Shown: positions 29,469 to 38,144, counted from the stretch's first letter. The stretch is 64,000 bases of DNA from Bosea sp. Tri-49 (GCF_003952665.1 NZ_CP017946.1:2604001-2668000); one strand, 5' to 3'. A program made the numbers and translations. Notes: generated from the sequence alone by a model not told the origin.

Positions 29469-29927
29469 ATGAAACCGCTGACCGCAGGCGTGACCAAGGC
29501 CAATGAGGGGATCGACGCGATCTCCTGGAACATCCTCGGCCAGACCTATGTGCCGAAGATGCTGAGCGAGGACAGCTTCTCCTGGCACGCCACCTTCCCG
29601 CCCGGCACCTTCGTGCCGCCGCACATCCACCCGACCCAGGATGAGTTCATCTACTTGCTCGAGGGCCGGCTCGATCTCGTGCTCGACGGCCAGGAGTCGC
29701 ATGCCTTGCCCGGCGACCTGATCAAGTTGCCTCGCAACATCCCGCACGGGCTGTTCAACAAAAGCGATTCAGCCGTGAAGTGCCTGTTCTGGGTCGCGCC
29801 CACGGGCCGGCTCTACGACTTGTTCTGGGCGATCCATTCAATGCAGGAGCAGAACCCGGCCGAGGTCGTCGCCCTCGCAGCGCGCTACGAGATCGACTTC
29901 CTGCCGCCGCCGCCCGAAGGGGCCTGA
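29469..29927 (+). CDS. Cupin-domain protein at the end of the Liv-type operon
   Basis: The 152-residue protein is a single beta-barrel cupin. HIHPTQDEFIYLLEGRLDL holds the first metal-binding motif (His, His, Glu), and LPRNIPHGLFN holds the second-motif histidine. ATG 29469 follows GAAGGAGAT; the frame opens slightly earlier inside livF. Cupins of this size are metal-dependent oxygenases, isomerases or ligand sensors, and the reaction is unknown. Its place in the importer operon suggests that it acts on, or senses, the imported compound. Confidence 0.85.
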   Translation: MKPLTAGVTKANEGIDAISWNILGQTYVPKMLSEDSFSWHATFPPGTFVPPHIHPTQDEFIYLLEGRLDLVLDGQESHALPGDLIKLPRNIPHGLFNKSDSAVKCLFWVAPTGRLYDLFWAIHSMQEQNPAEVVALAARYEIDFLPPPPEGA

Positions 29928-30025
29928 GCGTGTCGCGGCGCAGTTAAGGTTAAGCAAAGCTTACTGCTGCAACCAAGAGCATTCCCGGGCATTGTTTCAA
30001 CCTGAGCTAGAACAAGGTCAGGCCG

Positions 30026-30406
30026 ATGCCCACCGCCACCATTCTCACCGAACGCCGCCGTTCCGCGCGCAACCGGACGCTGATCGGCGGCAAGGTCATC
30101 TTCAACCAGCGCCAGTCGACGCTGGACTGTACCGTCAGGAACCTGTCGGAAGACGGGGCGCTGCTGGTCTTTCCGAACAGCGTCGTCGTGCCCGAGCTGT
30201 TCGAGCTCTATTTCCCGCTCAAGCGCGAGAGCCGAATGGTGCGCAGCCGCTGGCGCGATAGTGAGCGCATCGGTGTCTCCTTTGCCGCCGCCGCAAAGCA
30301 GGATGATGCACCTGTTCCGCTCGATCTGGTGCGGCGCCTGCGCCGACTCGAACAGGAGAATGCGACGCTCAAGGCGCGCATCGTCGAGCTGACGGAAGGC
30401 GCCTGA
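30026..30406 (+). CDS. PilZ-domain protein, candidate cyclic-di-GMP receptor
   Basis: The 126-residue protein begins with RRRSARNR, the arginine-rich RxxxR motif, and has NLSEDGALL, matching the D/NxSxxG motif of PilZ domains. Together these bind cyclic-di-GMP. After the PilZ barrel there is a short coiled coil (LVRRLRRLEQENATLKARI), which may dimerise the protein. It stands alone between the cupin gene and the phosphodiesterase gene, and its target process cannot be read from context. Confidence 0.8.
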   Translation: MPTATILTERRRSARNRTLIGGKVIFNQRQSTLDCTVRNLSEDGALLVFPNSVVVPELFELYFPLKRESRMVRSRWRDSERIGVSFAAAAKQDDAPVPLDLVRRLRRLEQENATLKARIVELTEGA

Positions 30407-30466
30407 GTTCCGGCCGAATTTTGCCGGCTTTCGATTCAGACATCCCCCCTCTTTGAGGGGATAGCA

Positions 30467-31447
30467 ATGAAACGATTCTGGCTCGCTGCGGGCACTGTAG
30501 CCGCGGTTCTGGGCGTCACGGCCTTTGTGCAGAACACTTCGCTTTTGGCGCCGGCGACGACGGACCGTCCCGTCCTGCTGGCGCATCGCGGCCTGGCTCA
30601 GACCTACCCGCCAGGCGGCGTTACCGACACGACCTGCACAGCGAGCCGCATCAACCCGCCGGAACACCCCTATCTTGAGAACACCCTCGCCTCGATGGAG
30701 GCGGCCTTTGCGGCAGGGGCGGACATCGTCGAGCTCGACATCCACCCGACCACCGATGGCCAGTTCGCCGTGATCCATGACTGGACGCTGGAGTGCCGAA
30801 CGAATGGCGCGGGCGTCGCCCGCGAGAAGACGCTGCCCGAGCTCAAGGCACTCGACATCGGCCATGGCTACACGGCCGATAGCGGCAAGACCTATCCGTT
30901 TCGCGGCAAGGGCGTCGGCTTGATGCCGTCGCTGGACGAGGTCCTGGCGCGCTTTCCAGATCGGCGCCTGCTGATCAACGTCAAAAGCAACGATCCGCGC
31001 GAAGGCGAACTGCTCGCCGAACGCCTCCTGAAGCTCCCGCCGGCGCAGCTCGCGCTGCTGATGGCCTATGGCGGCGACCGGCCGATCGCGGCGCTGCGTG
31101 AACGCATTCCGACCCTGCGCACCATGTCCAAAGCGGCAGAGAAGCGCTGCCTGATCCACCACCTCGCACTGGGCTGGGCCGGTGTCACGCCGCAGTCCTG
31201 CGAACGGCAGCTGCTGTTGATCCCGTCCAACTACACGCGCTGGATCTGGGGCTGGCCGGCGCGGTTCACAGCCCGCATGCGCGCCGCCGGCAGCGAGGTC
31301 ATCGTCGCCGGTCCGCTGGTCGGCGGCGACGGCTCGGCCGGGATCGACCGGGCCGAGGATTTGGCTGCCCTCAAGCGGCCGATTCCCGGGATCTGGACCA
31401 ACCGGATCGACCGGATCGCGCCGCTGGTGCGGGCAGAGCAGCCCTGA
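30467..31447 (+). CDS. Glycerophosphodiester phosphodiesterase family protein
   Basis: The 326-residue protein has an N-terminal hydrophobic segment (signal peptide or anchor), then LLAHRGLAQ with the first catalytic histidine, LENTLASMEAAF, and GADIVELDIHPTTDGQFAVIHD with the metal-binding acidic residues and second histidine, the GDPD pattern. Unlike short GDPDs, about 25 residues separate HRG from ENT. It should hydrolyse glycerophosphodiesters, or a related substrate, in the periplasm. It is a single gene, nearly touching the convergent monooxygenase gene. Confidence 0.85.
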   Translation: MKRFWLAAGTVAAVLGVTAFVQNTSLLAPATTDRPVLLAHRGLAQTYPPGGVTDTTCTASRINPPEHPYLENTLASMEAAFAAGADIVELDIHPTTDGQFAVIHDWTLECRTNGAGVAREKTLPELKALDIGHGYTADSGKTYPFRGKGVGLMPSLDEVLARFPDRRLLINVKSNDPREGELLAERLLKLPPAQLALLMAYGGDRPIAALRERIPTLRTMSKAAEKRCLIHHLALGWAGVTPQSCERQLLLIPSNYTRWIWGWPARFTARMRAAGSEVIVAGPLVGGDGSAGIDRAEDLAALKRPIPGIWTNRIDRIAPLVRAEQP

Positions 31448-31451
31448 TCGT

Positions 31452-32693
31452 TCAACGCTTCGCCAATTGCGCCGCCGAGAAGCCGGCCTTGCCGGCATAG
31501 GCGTTCACGATCTGCTCGCGCTTGCCATAGGGCAGGACACGCTCGACATCGTCGAAGCCGTTGGGCGCCAGCGCCTCGACCGCATCGATCACGCGCTCCG
31601 GGCCACCGGCCCGGTTCATCGCGACGATCTCGGCGGTCGCCGGCAGGCGCTGCGCCTCATAGGCCGCGAGCGCATGGCGTGGGTGTTCGGCCTTGAGCAG
31701 CAGGTCGGCGAGGCAGCGTGCGTCGAGGATCGCTTGGGAGGCGCCATTGGAGCCGACCGGGTACATCGGATGGGCGGCGTCGCCGAGCAGCGTCACCCGG
31801 CCGTGCGTCCAGCGCGGCAGCGGATCGCGATCGCACATCGGATATTCCCAGAAGATGCCACTCGCCTTGATCAAAGCGAGGATATCGACGCCGGGCACCG
31901 TGAAGCGCCGGGCAAAGGGCAGCACGTCCTCGAGCCGACCAGCCTTCGACCAGGCTTCCTTCGGCGGCGGTTTCAAGGGATCGCCGGTGCGCACATTGAC
32001 CACCCAGTTGGTCAAGCGCATCCCCGGCTTTTTACCCTCCGCGATCGGATAAAGCACCAGCTTGCCGGCCATGCCGCCAGCGATGATCATGCTCTCGCCG
32101 TCGAGGAAGGCAGACCAGTCGCAGGCGCCGCGCCACATCTGAACGCCGTTCCAGCGCGGCCCGCCCTGGTTCGGGAAGTAATGCGAACGCACCGTGGAGT
32201 GGATGCCGTCGGCGCCGATCAGGATATCGGCACGCGCCGTCTCGCCGCCCTCGCCGAGCTTGGCATCGGCGAAATGGGCGGTCACGCCACCCTCGTCCTG
32301 CAGGAAGCCCTGCAGGCGCCGGCCGGTGCGAATCGCATCCGGACCAAGCCGCTCGATCACGGCGTCGCGAATCACGCCCTGGAGTCGGCCGCGATGGATC
32401 GAGAACTGCGGTACTGGCGCACCGGCGTGAAGGCCGCGCAGCTCGCGCCAGACGGTCTGGCCGAAGCGGTTCATGTAGATCAGTTCGCGCGTGCGGATCG
32501 CCACCGCATCGAGCGCCGGTAGCAGGCCCAGTTCCGCCAGTTCGCGAATGGCATGCGGCAGCGTGTTGATGCCGACGCCGATCTCGCGGATCTCGCTCGC
32601 CTGCTCGTAGACGGTCGCGGCAATGCCGCGCGCATGCAGCATCAGGGCCAGTGACAGCCCCCCGATGCCGCCGCCGATGATGATGGCCTTCAT
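31452..32693 (-). CDS. FAD-dependent monooxygenase (aromatic hydroxylase family)
   Basis: The 413-residue protein has the N-terminal dinucleotide fold GGGIGGLSLAL, a middle GADGIHSTVR region (DG motif) and LLGDAAHPMYPVGSNGASQA, the FAD-ribityl GD motif. These define group A flavin hydroxylases. It most resembles the flavin-dependent oxidoreductases related to PhzS. It should hydroxylate a small aromatic substrate with NAD(P)H and oxygen. It is a single minus-strand gene; GGGGAG precedes the ATG. A near-perfect AAGCTT-centred palindrome overlaps its likely promoter and matches the Liv-importer operator. Confidence 0.88.
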   Translation of the reverse strand: MKAIIIGGGIGGLSLALMLHARGIAATVYEQASEIREIGVGINTLPHAIRELAELGLLPALDAVAIRTRELIYMNRFGQTVWRELRGLHAGAPVPQFSIHRGRLQGVIRDAVIERLGPDAIRTGRRLQGFLQDEGGVTAHFADAKLGEGGETARADILIGADGIHSTVRSHYFPNQGGPRWNGVQMWRGACDWSAFLDGESMIIAGGMAGKLVLYPIAEGKKPGMRLTNWVVNVRTGDPLKPPPKEAWSKAGRLEDVLPFARRFTVPGVDILALIKASGIFWEYPMCDRDPLPRWTHGRVTLLGDAAHPMYPVGSNGASQAILDARCLADLLLKAEHPRHALAAYEAQRLPATAEIVAMNRAGGPERVIDAVEALAPNGFDDVERVLPYGKREQIVNAYAGKAGFSAAQLAKR

Positions 32694-32711
32694 GCCTGTT
32701 CCGCTCCCCTA

Positions 32712-32751
32712 AATTATTTCAAGCTTCAAATAATTCGAAGGAACTTGTCAA
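32712..32751 (-). promoter_or_regulatory. Monooxygenase promoter with AAGCTT-centred operator
   Basis: TTGACA on the minus strand (32751-32746) is a likely -35 box. A 24-bp palindrome at 32712-32735 has 8-bp arms AATTATTT/AAATAATT around AAGCTT with one mismatched pair, and covers the expected -10 position. Its core TTTnAAGCTTnAAA is shared with the promoter at 24563-24591. No regulator gene adjoins it. Confidence 0.6.
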
Positions 32752-32971
32752 TCGCTCCACAAAGCTGGTGAAAACCGCCGCAATTTCGCGGCTTTTGACA
32801 GGAACGAAGCCGATTGCTGTGCGTATGTACGGTCGCTGCCGTCGTGTTCCGTCGGCAAGCGTGTCAAATGGCGGGCTCGTGCGCGATTGCGTCGATTCGC
32901 CGCGACGTGTCGGAACCCTCCGGGGCTCGGCACGGCGTCAATTTAAGCATCATTGGTCTCAGGAGGTTTTC

Positions 32972-33244
32972 ATGACCAAGAACGAACTGATCGCCGCGAT
33001 TGCGGATGAGACGGGCAAGACCAAGACCGACGTCTCGGCCATCCTCGGCTCGCTCGCCGGCGTTGTCGCCAAGACCCTGAAGTCCGGCGGCGACGTGACG
33101 CTCGGCGGTATCGGCAAGCTCGCCGCTTCCAAGCGCGAAGCCCGCGAGGCCCGCAACCCGTCGACCGGCGCGACGATCAAGGTCCCGGCCAAGACGGTCG
33201 TGAAGTTCAAGGTCACCAAGGATCTGGCCGACGCCGTCGCCTAA
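32972..33244 (+). CDS. hup: DNA-binding protein HU
   Basis: The 90-residue protein begins MTKNELIAAIADETGKTK and ends in the HU-type beta-arm region, with REAREARNPSTGATI and a C-terminal helix. It is a nucleoid protein that bends DNA as a dimer. The frame is open from 32768, but the ATG at 32972 follows a perfect AGGAGG and gives the exact HU length. A very strong terminator follows, so the gene is a single highly expressed unit. Confidence 0.96.
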   Translation: MTKNELIAAIADETGKTKTDVSAILGSLAGVVAKTLKSGGDVTLGGIGKLAASKREAREARNPSTGATIKVPAKTVVKFKVTKDLADAVA

Positions 33245-33257
33245 GCCTTGACGGACC

Positions 33258-33314
33258 AGAGCCGGATCCGATCAGATCGAATTCAATCTGATCGGATCCG
33301 GCTCTTACTTTTTG
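33258..33314 (+). terminator. Strong Rho-independent terminator of the HU gene
   Basis: A perfect 20-bp stem (33258-33277 with 33286-33305) encloses an 8-base loop and is followed by TTACTTTTTG. The stem is unusually long and contains GGATCCGATC on one side and its complement on the other. Confidence 0.92.
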
Positions 33315-33412
33315 TACCCTATTCGACCCGTCAGCTCGCGTCGCACGCTGACCGGAACGGGCTCCAGGCCGCCGCGGCTTGACCCCGAGGCGCTGCTGGC
33401 CACAGTAGCGCG

Positions 33413-34588
33413 ATGTTCCTTCGCCTCTTCACTGATCTGCGCGCCGCCAAGGTCCCGGTCACCTTGCGCGAATATCTCGCGCTGCTCGAAGGCGTCGAGG
33501 CCGATCTCGCCGAACACCGCGTCGACGAATTCTACTATCTCGCCCGCACATGCCTGATGAAGGACGAGCGCCATCTCGACCGTTTCGACCGTGTCTTCGC
33601 CGAAGTCTTCAAGGGCATGGAGACGCTTGGCGAGGCGTTCGAGCAGGTCGGCATTCCCGAAGAGTGGCTGCGCAAGCTCGCCGAGAAGTTCCTGACCGAC
33701 GAGGAAAAGGCCCAGATCGAGGCACTTGGCTGGGACAAGCTGCTCGAGACGCTCAAAGCACGCCTCGCCGAGCAGAAGGGCCGCCATCAGGGCGGCTCGA
33801 AATGGATCGGCACCGCCGGCACCTCGCCCTATGGCGCCTATGGCTACAATCCCGAAGGCGTGCGCATCGGCCAGGACAAGAACCGCAATTTCCGGGCGGT
33901 GAAGGTCTGGGACAAGCGCGAGTTCAAGGATTTCGACGACACGCGCGAACTGGGCGTTCGCAATTTACGCATCGCGTTGCGCCGCCTGCGCAAGTTCGCC
34001 CGCACCGGCGCAGCCGAGGAACTCGACCTCGACCAGACCATCACCGAGACGGCCAAGCACGGCTATCTCGACGTCAAGCTCCGGCCCGAGCGGCACAACG
34101 CCGTCAAGGTGTTGCTCTTTCTCGATGTCGGCGGCTCGATGGACTGGCATATCGAGCTTGCGGAAGAGCTGTTCTCAGCAGCGCGGGCTGAGTTCAAGCA
34201 TTTCGAGCACTTCTACTTCCACAACTGCCCCTATGAGCGGGTCTGGAAGGAGAATCGGCGCCGCCACGACCAGGTGATCCCAACCTTCGACGTGCTGCGC
34301 ACATATCCGGCCGATTACCGCCTCGTCTTTGTCGGCGACGCCTCGATGAGCCCCTATGAGATCGCGATGCCCGGCGGCTCGGTCGAACACTGGAACGAGG
34401 AGCCCGGCGAGGTCTGGGTGCGGCGGCTGACGGAGCGCTTCGCGAAATCGGTCTGGCTCAACCCCGTGCAGCAGCATCTGTGGGGCTATACCCAGTCGAT
34501 CCGACAGATCGGCGGGCTGATGGGCGGGCGGATGTTCCCGCTGACGCTGGACGGCCTCGACGGCGCGATGAAGGCGCTGACGCGGTAG
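33413..34588 (+). CDS. CoxE-like vWA domain protein
   Basis: The 391-residue protein starts MFLRLFTDLRAAKVPVTLRE and has a C-terminal vWA-like domain. The MIDAS position reads FLDVGGSMDWH, so the usual DxSxS is DxGxS-like with glycine replacing the first serine. CoxE-type proteins usually sit beside a MoxR ATPase, but none adjoins it here; the only MoxR gene in the window is 31 kb away with its own vWA partner. It is probably cytoplasmic and of unknown function. Confidence 0.82.
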   Translation: MFLRLFTDLRAAKVPVTLREYLALLEGVEADLAEHRVDEFYYLARTCLMKDERHLDRFDRVFAEVFKGMETLGEAFEQVGIPEEWLRKLAEKFLTDEEKAQIEALGWDKLLETLKARLAEQKGRHQGGSKWIGTAGTSPYGAYGYNPEGVRIGQDKNRNFRAVKVWDKREFKDFDDTRELGVRNLRIALRRLRKFARTGAAEELDLDQTITETAKHGYLDVKLRPERHNAVKVLLFLDVGGSMDWHIELAEELFSAARAEFKHFEHFYFHNCPYERVWKENRRRHDQVIPTFDVLRTYPADYRLVFVGDASMSPYEIAMPGGSVEHWNEEPGEVWVRRLTERFAKSVWLNPVQQHLWGYTQSIRQIGGLMGGRMFPLTLDGLDGAMKALTR

Positions 34589-34599
34589 CCGACTGGCTC

Positions 34600-34675
34600 G
34601 TCATGCTCGGGCTCGTCCCGAATATCTCCTTCAGGAGATCCTCGGGTCTGCGCTTTGCTCTCCCCGAGAATGACG
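34600..34675. repeat. Palindromic GTCAT-ended repeat, copy 4 (decayed)
   Basis: GTCATGCTCGGGC opens the element, with the opposite arm degraded to CCCGAATAT. The second hairpin, CTCGGG/CCCGAG, ends in AATGAC at 34675. The central spacer is short. It fills the gap after the CoxE-like gene and shows more mismatches than the copies at 13.6 and 24.4 kb. Confidence 0.75.
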
Positions 34676-34691
34676 GCTAGAGCTTCGCGCC

Positions 34692-35288
34692 ATGCAAACC
34701 GACGACGAGACCACCCTGCCCTTCTGGCGCCAACGACCGCGGCCGATCGGCTTCGAGATCGCCTATCGGCTGAAGGGCGACACGCTGGAGGTCGACTCGA
34801 CCCGCAAGGTCGATCAGGTCAGATTGTCCGCCGTCGAGCAGGTGCGCTTCATCTACGCGCCCAGCAATGTCTCGTCGAAGGGCTTCCGGACCCAGCTGCG
34901 CCTGAGCGACGGTCGAACGATCACCTTCGGAAACCTGTCCTGGCGCTCGCTGACCGACATCGATCGCGACGATACGCGCTACCACGCCTTCGTCACGGCG
35001 CTATCCGCCGCGATCGTGCGTGCCAATCCGAAAGCGCGCTTCCTCGCCGGCAACCCCTATCTGCTCTGGCTGGCACTGGCGCTCGCCGGCAGCGGCGCGA
35101 TGGTCATGCTGACCTTTTTCAGCCTGCGCGCTTTCCAGCAGGGCGCCACTGCGGCCGCCGGACTGGGGCTCGTGCTCGCGGCTGCCTCGTTCTGGCAGGT
35201 CTGGCCGATGATCAAGCTCAACCGGCCGCGGGAACTCGCCGCCGGCGAGGTGCCGGACGATCTCGTCCCGGGCCGCCAGCCGGGTTGA
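34692..35288 (+). CDS. Membrane protein of unknown function with two transmembrane segments
   Basis: The 198-residue protein has a polar N-terminal domain of about 120 residues, rich in beta-type sequence (GDTLEVDSTRKVDQVRL, LRLSDGRTITFGN), then two hydrophobic segments around residues 121-165 and a short polar tail. The layout suggests a cytoplasmic PH-like or beta-sandwich domain anchored by a membrane hairpin. I do not recognise the family. It follows a dispersed repeat and faces the convergent YidB-like gene. Confidence 0.75.
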   Translation: MQTDDETTLPFWRQRPRPIGFEIAYRLKGDTLEVDSTRKVDQVRLSAVEQVRFIYAPSNVSSKGFRTQLRLSDGRTITFGNLSWRSLTDIDRDDTRYHAFVTALSAAIVRANPKARFLAGNPYLLWLALALAGSGAMVMLTFFSLRAFQQGATAAAGLGLVLAAASFWQVWPMIKLNRPRELAAGEVPDDLVPGRQPG

Positions 35289-35312
35289 TCACGCCGGCGG
35301 CCAGGAACTGGT

Positions 35313-35777
35313 TCAGGCGCCAGCGGTGCCGAGCCTACCCTCCGGCGTATAGCGGTCGACGGCTTCGGGAAGTTGCCGCGACAGGCGCGAGAGCAGTTCC
35401 TCTTTCGAGAGACCTGTCTGGCGGACCAGGGCATCGATGACGTCGGGGCCGATGGCGGTTTCGAGTTCCTGGGGCGCGACATCCTGATTTGGCCCCTGAC
35501 GAACCCAGGAATCGGCCTTTTCGGCCTGGCCGGCCTGTTTAAACCGGTCGAGAAGCTCGCCCAGCCCGCCGTTCAGCAGGCCGCCGATTCCGCCGGCTCC
35601 GAGCACGCCGCCCAGGATACCGCCCGCCTCGGGAGGCATGCCGGATGACGGTGCAGCCGCGGTTCCTGGCTCCTTCGCGCGCCCGAGCCACTCTGCGATC
35701 TTGTCCCGGTTCTGATAGCCGGCGATGGCCAGCAGCCCGAGGAGGGCCGTCATGGACGGCAGGCGGTTCTCACTCAT
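35313..35777 (-). CDS. YidB-family protein (DUF937)
   Basis: The 154-residue protein has a hydrophobic start (MTALLGLLAIAGYQNRDKI), a glycine-rich middle (GGILGGVLGAGGIGGLLNGG) and a C-terminal helical domain (AIGPDVIDALVRQTGLSKEE), the YidB/DUF937 pattern. ATG 35777 follows AGGAGAG and replaces a longer frame from 35858. The function is unknown. It lies downstream of two other small stress-type genes on the same strand. Confidence 0.82.
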   Translation of the reverse strand: MSENRLPSMTALLGLLAIAGYQNRDKIAEWLGRAKEPGTAAAPSSGMPPEAGGILGGVLGAGGIGGLLNGGLGELLDRFKQAGQAEKADSWVRQGPNQDVAPQELETAIGPDVIDALVRQTGLSKEELLSRLSRQLPEAVDRYTPEGRLGTAGA

Positions 35778-35821
35778 GAAATCTCTCCTGGCGAGTTGGA
35801 AGCTAGCCTGATTGAGCAGGC

Positions 35822-36082
35822 CTAGGCGGCGTTTCCGCGCTTTGAAAGAAACGCCCACACCATCAGGACGACGATCGCACCGACGATGGCCCCGATGATC
35901 CCCGCCCCCTCGCCGGGCGCGTACCAGCCGAGCGCCTGCCCGAGATAGGATGCGACGAACGCTCCGACGATCCCGAGAATCGTCGTCAGCACAAACCCCG
36001 AGGGCTCATTTGGCCCCGGAATCAGAAACTTGGCGACGACACCCGCCAAAAATCCGATAATGATCGTCCAAAGGATACTCAC
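35822..36082 (-). CDS. GlsB/YeaQ/YmgE-family stress response membrane protein
   Basis: The 86-residue protein is almost wholly hydrophobic, with three likely membrane segments and glycine-rich turns (GFLAGVVAKFLIPG, TTILGIVGAFVASYLG, IIGAIVGAIVVL). This is the transglycosylase-associated/GlsB family linked to general stress. The start is GTG at 36082 with GGAGG five bases upstream. A much longer frame through 36643 is not needed. Confidence 0.88.
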   Translation of the reverse strand: MSILWTIIIGFLAGVVAKFLIPGPNEPSGFVLTTILGIVGAFVASYLGQALGWYAPGEGAGIIGAIVGAIVVLMVWAFLSKRGNAA

Positions 36083-36183
36083 AACGTCCTCCCGAATTGC
36101 GGCGCAGAGCTTCAACTGCGGCGATGCCGGGAGGTTCCCGATTTTCGGAAGCAACTGACTTGGCGAGCTATGCCGCCTCAGGG

Positions 36184-36606
36184 CTACCGGACCACCAGCA
36201 CCGAGCATTTCGCCCGGCGCACGATGGTCGAGGCGTTCGAGCCGATCACATAGGCCAGTATGCCGGGCTCGTGCGAGCCGATGACGATCAAGTCGGCGCC
36301 GCTGGCATCGGCCTCGGCCAGCACCTCGCCATGGACAGAGCCGACCAGGACCTTGGCCGAGACGCGCTCGGCCGGCAGGTTCACCTTGGCGGCGATCTCG
36401 GCGAGCTTGGCTTCGGATTCCGCCTGCTGGCCCGCGTCGAAGTCGGCAGGCACGAATTCCATGTAGGTGATCGGCACCAGTGAACGCACGAAGACCAGCC
36501 TGATCGTGCCGTCGGACGCGATGGCAAATGACTCGGCCGCAGTAATGGCAGGGGCTGCCAATTCGGCCTCGGCGAGATCGACGGGCACCAGAATCGATTT
36601 GTACAT
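36184..36606 (-). CDS. Universal stress protein, UspA family
   Basis: The 140-residue protein opens MYKSILVPVDLAEAE and ends LIVIGSHEPGILAYVIGSNA followed by VRRAKCSVLVVR, which matches the nucleotide-binding G-x2-G-x9-G(S/T) loop of UspA proteins fairly well. ATG 36606 follows GGAGGAGG. It probably binds ATP and helps survival under stress. With the GlsB and YidB-type genes it makes a small minus-strand stress group. Confidence 0.9.
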   Translation of the reverse strand: MYKSILVPVDLAEAELAAPAITAAESFAIASDGTIRLVFVRSLVPITYMEFVPADFDAGQQAESEAKLAEIAAKVNLPAERVSAKVLVGSVHGEVLAEADASGADLIVIGSHEPGILAYVIGSNASTIVRRAKCSVLVVR

Positions 36607-36888
36607 CGCATCCTCCTCCGGCGTGGCCCGCCCGGCCAGGCATGGTCGAACGATCGGCACCGACGCCTTCACACTATGTCGGAGCACAATCCCCGAAGGG
36701 AAGAGCGTCGCGTCGTCGCGAGAGGCTCCAACAACGCGATTATCGCGTGATGGTGGGCCACCGTCCTTGCGATCGATCAATCAGGCCAACGCATGCCGGC
36801 CAGAAGCCGAGGGAATTTGACGGCGGCGCCCGGGAACCCGACAGTCCGCCGCCGCGCGTTGCGCCGTGCGTTCTTTTGGGGTGGACCG

Positions 36889-38124
36889 ATGACCGAAGCC
36901 GCCTCTCCGCCGCCACGCACGGGCCTGCTCGCCTCTCCGGCCGCCTTCCTGATGGTGCTCGCCTTCCTCAACTGGCTCGGCTACGCCAGCTGGAGCGCGC
37001 TGCTCAACAACTTCGCCAAGGAAGCGGCCGGCTTCACCGGGCAGGACATCGGCATCCTGCAATCGGTCCGCGAGATTCCCGGCTTCCTGGCCTTCACCGC
37101 CATCATCCTGTTCTGGATCATGCGCGAGCAGGTGCTGGCTTATCTCAGCCTGCTAACCCTCGGCCTCGGCGTGGCGCTGACCGGCTATTTCCCCAGCCTC
37201 GGCGGGCTCCTGCTGACGACGATGATCATGTCGCTCGGCTTCCATTATTACGAGACGGCGCAGCAATCGCTGCAATTGCAGCTGCTGCCGAAGTCGGAGG
37301 CGCCGCGGCTGCTCGGCAAGATCGCCGGCGCCTCGGCGGTGGCGCAGCTCATCGCCTTCGGTTCGATCGCGCTGATCTGGCGCCTGTGGCAGCCGAGCTA
37401 TGTCCATATCTTCCTCGGAGCCGGCCTCGTCACCATGGCGCTGACCGCGGCCGCCATGGTGCTCTTCCCGAGCTTCCAGGGCGTGGTTCCGCAGAACAAG
37501 GGGTTCGTGCTGCGCAAGCGCTACTGGCTCTATTACGCCCTGACCTTCATGTCGGGCGCGCGCCGGCAGATCTTCATGGCGTTTGGCGGCTTCCTGCTGG
37601 TCGAGCGCTTCGGTTACGACGTCGCCGCGACCGCGACGCTGCTGCTCGTGACCTATGGCATCAACATGTTCGCCGGCCCGCTGCTCGGCAATCTCGTCGG
37701 CAAGATCGGCGAACGCGCGACGATCCAGCTCGAGAATATCTCGCTGATCGCCGTCTTCATCGGTTATGCGCTGGCCAGCCACGGCCAGTTCGGCGCGGCG
37801 GGCGCGCTCGTCGCCGGCGGCCTCTTCGTCATCGACGGCGTCTTCTTCACGCTCGTGCTGGCACAGCGCACCTATTTCCAGAAGATCGCCGACCCCGCCG
37901 ACATCGCGCCGACCTCGGCGGTCGCCTTCACCATCAATCACATCGCTGCGGTGTTCCTGCCGATCACCTTCGGCCTGATCTGGCTGCGCGATCCGGCGAT
38001 CGTCTTCTATATCGGGGCGGCGGTGGCCACGGTCTCGCTCAGCCTGTCATTGCTGGTGCCGCGCCATCCGGCCGCCGGCCATGAGACGACGTTCACCGCC
38101 CGGGCAGCGGCGCCGGCCGAGTAG
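36889..38124 (+). CDS. MFS transporter
   Basis: The 411-residue protein is hydrophobic throughout with about twelve likely membrane segments, a long loop after the sixth (QNKGFVLRKRYWLYY) and no soluble domain. That is a standard major facilitator. ATG 36889 is chosen over a longer frame from 36793 because it gives a normal MFS N-terminus. The substrate cannot be inferred. It is a single gene, convergent with the ferredoxin gene. Confidence 0.85.
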   Translation: MTEAASPPPRTGLLASPAAFLMVLAFLNWLGYASWSALLNNFAKEAAGFTGQDIGILQSVREIPGFLAFTAIILFWIMREQVLAYLSLLTLGLGVALTGYFPSLGGLLLTTMIMSLGFHYYETAQQSLQLQLLPKSEAPRLLGKIAGASAVAQLIAFGSIALIWRLWQPSYVHIFLGAGLVTMALTAAAMVLFPSFQGVVPQNKGFVLRKRYWLYYALTFMSGARRQIFMAFGGFLLVERFGYDVAATATLLLVTYGINMFAGPLLGNLVGKIGERATIQLENISLIAVFIGYALASHGQFGAAGALVAGGLFVIDGVFFTLVLAQRTYFQKIADPADIAPTSAVAFTINHIAAVFLPITFGLIWLRDPAIVFYIGAAVATVSLSLSLLVPRHPAAGHETTFTARAAAPAE

Positions 38125-38144
38125 AAAACCAAGCTGTTGGGAGT

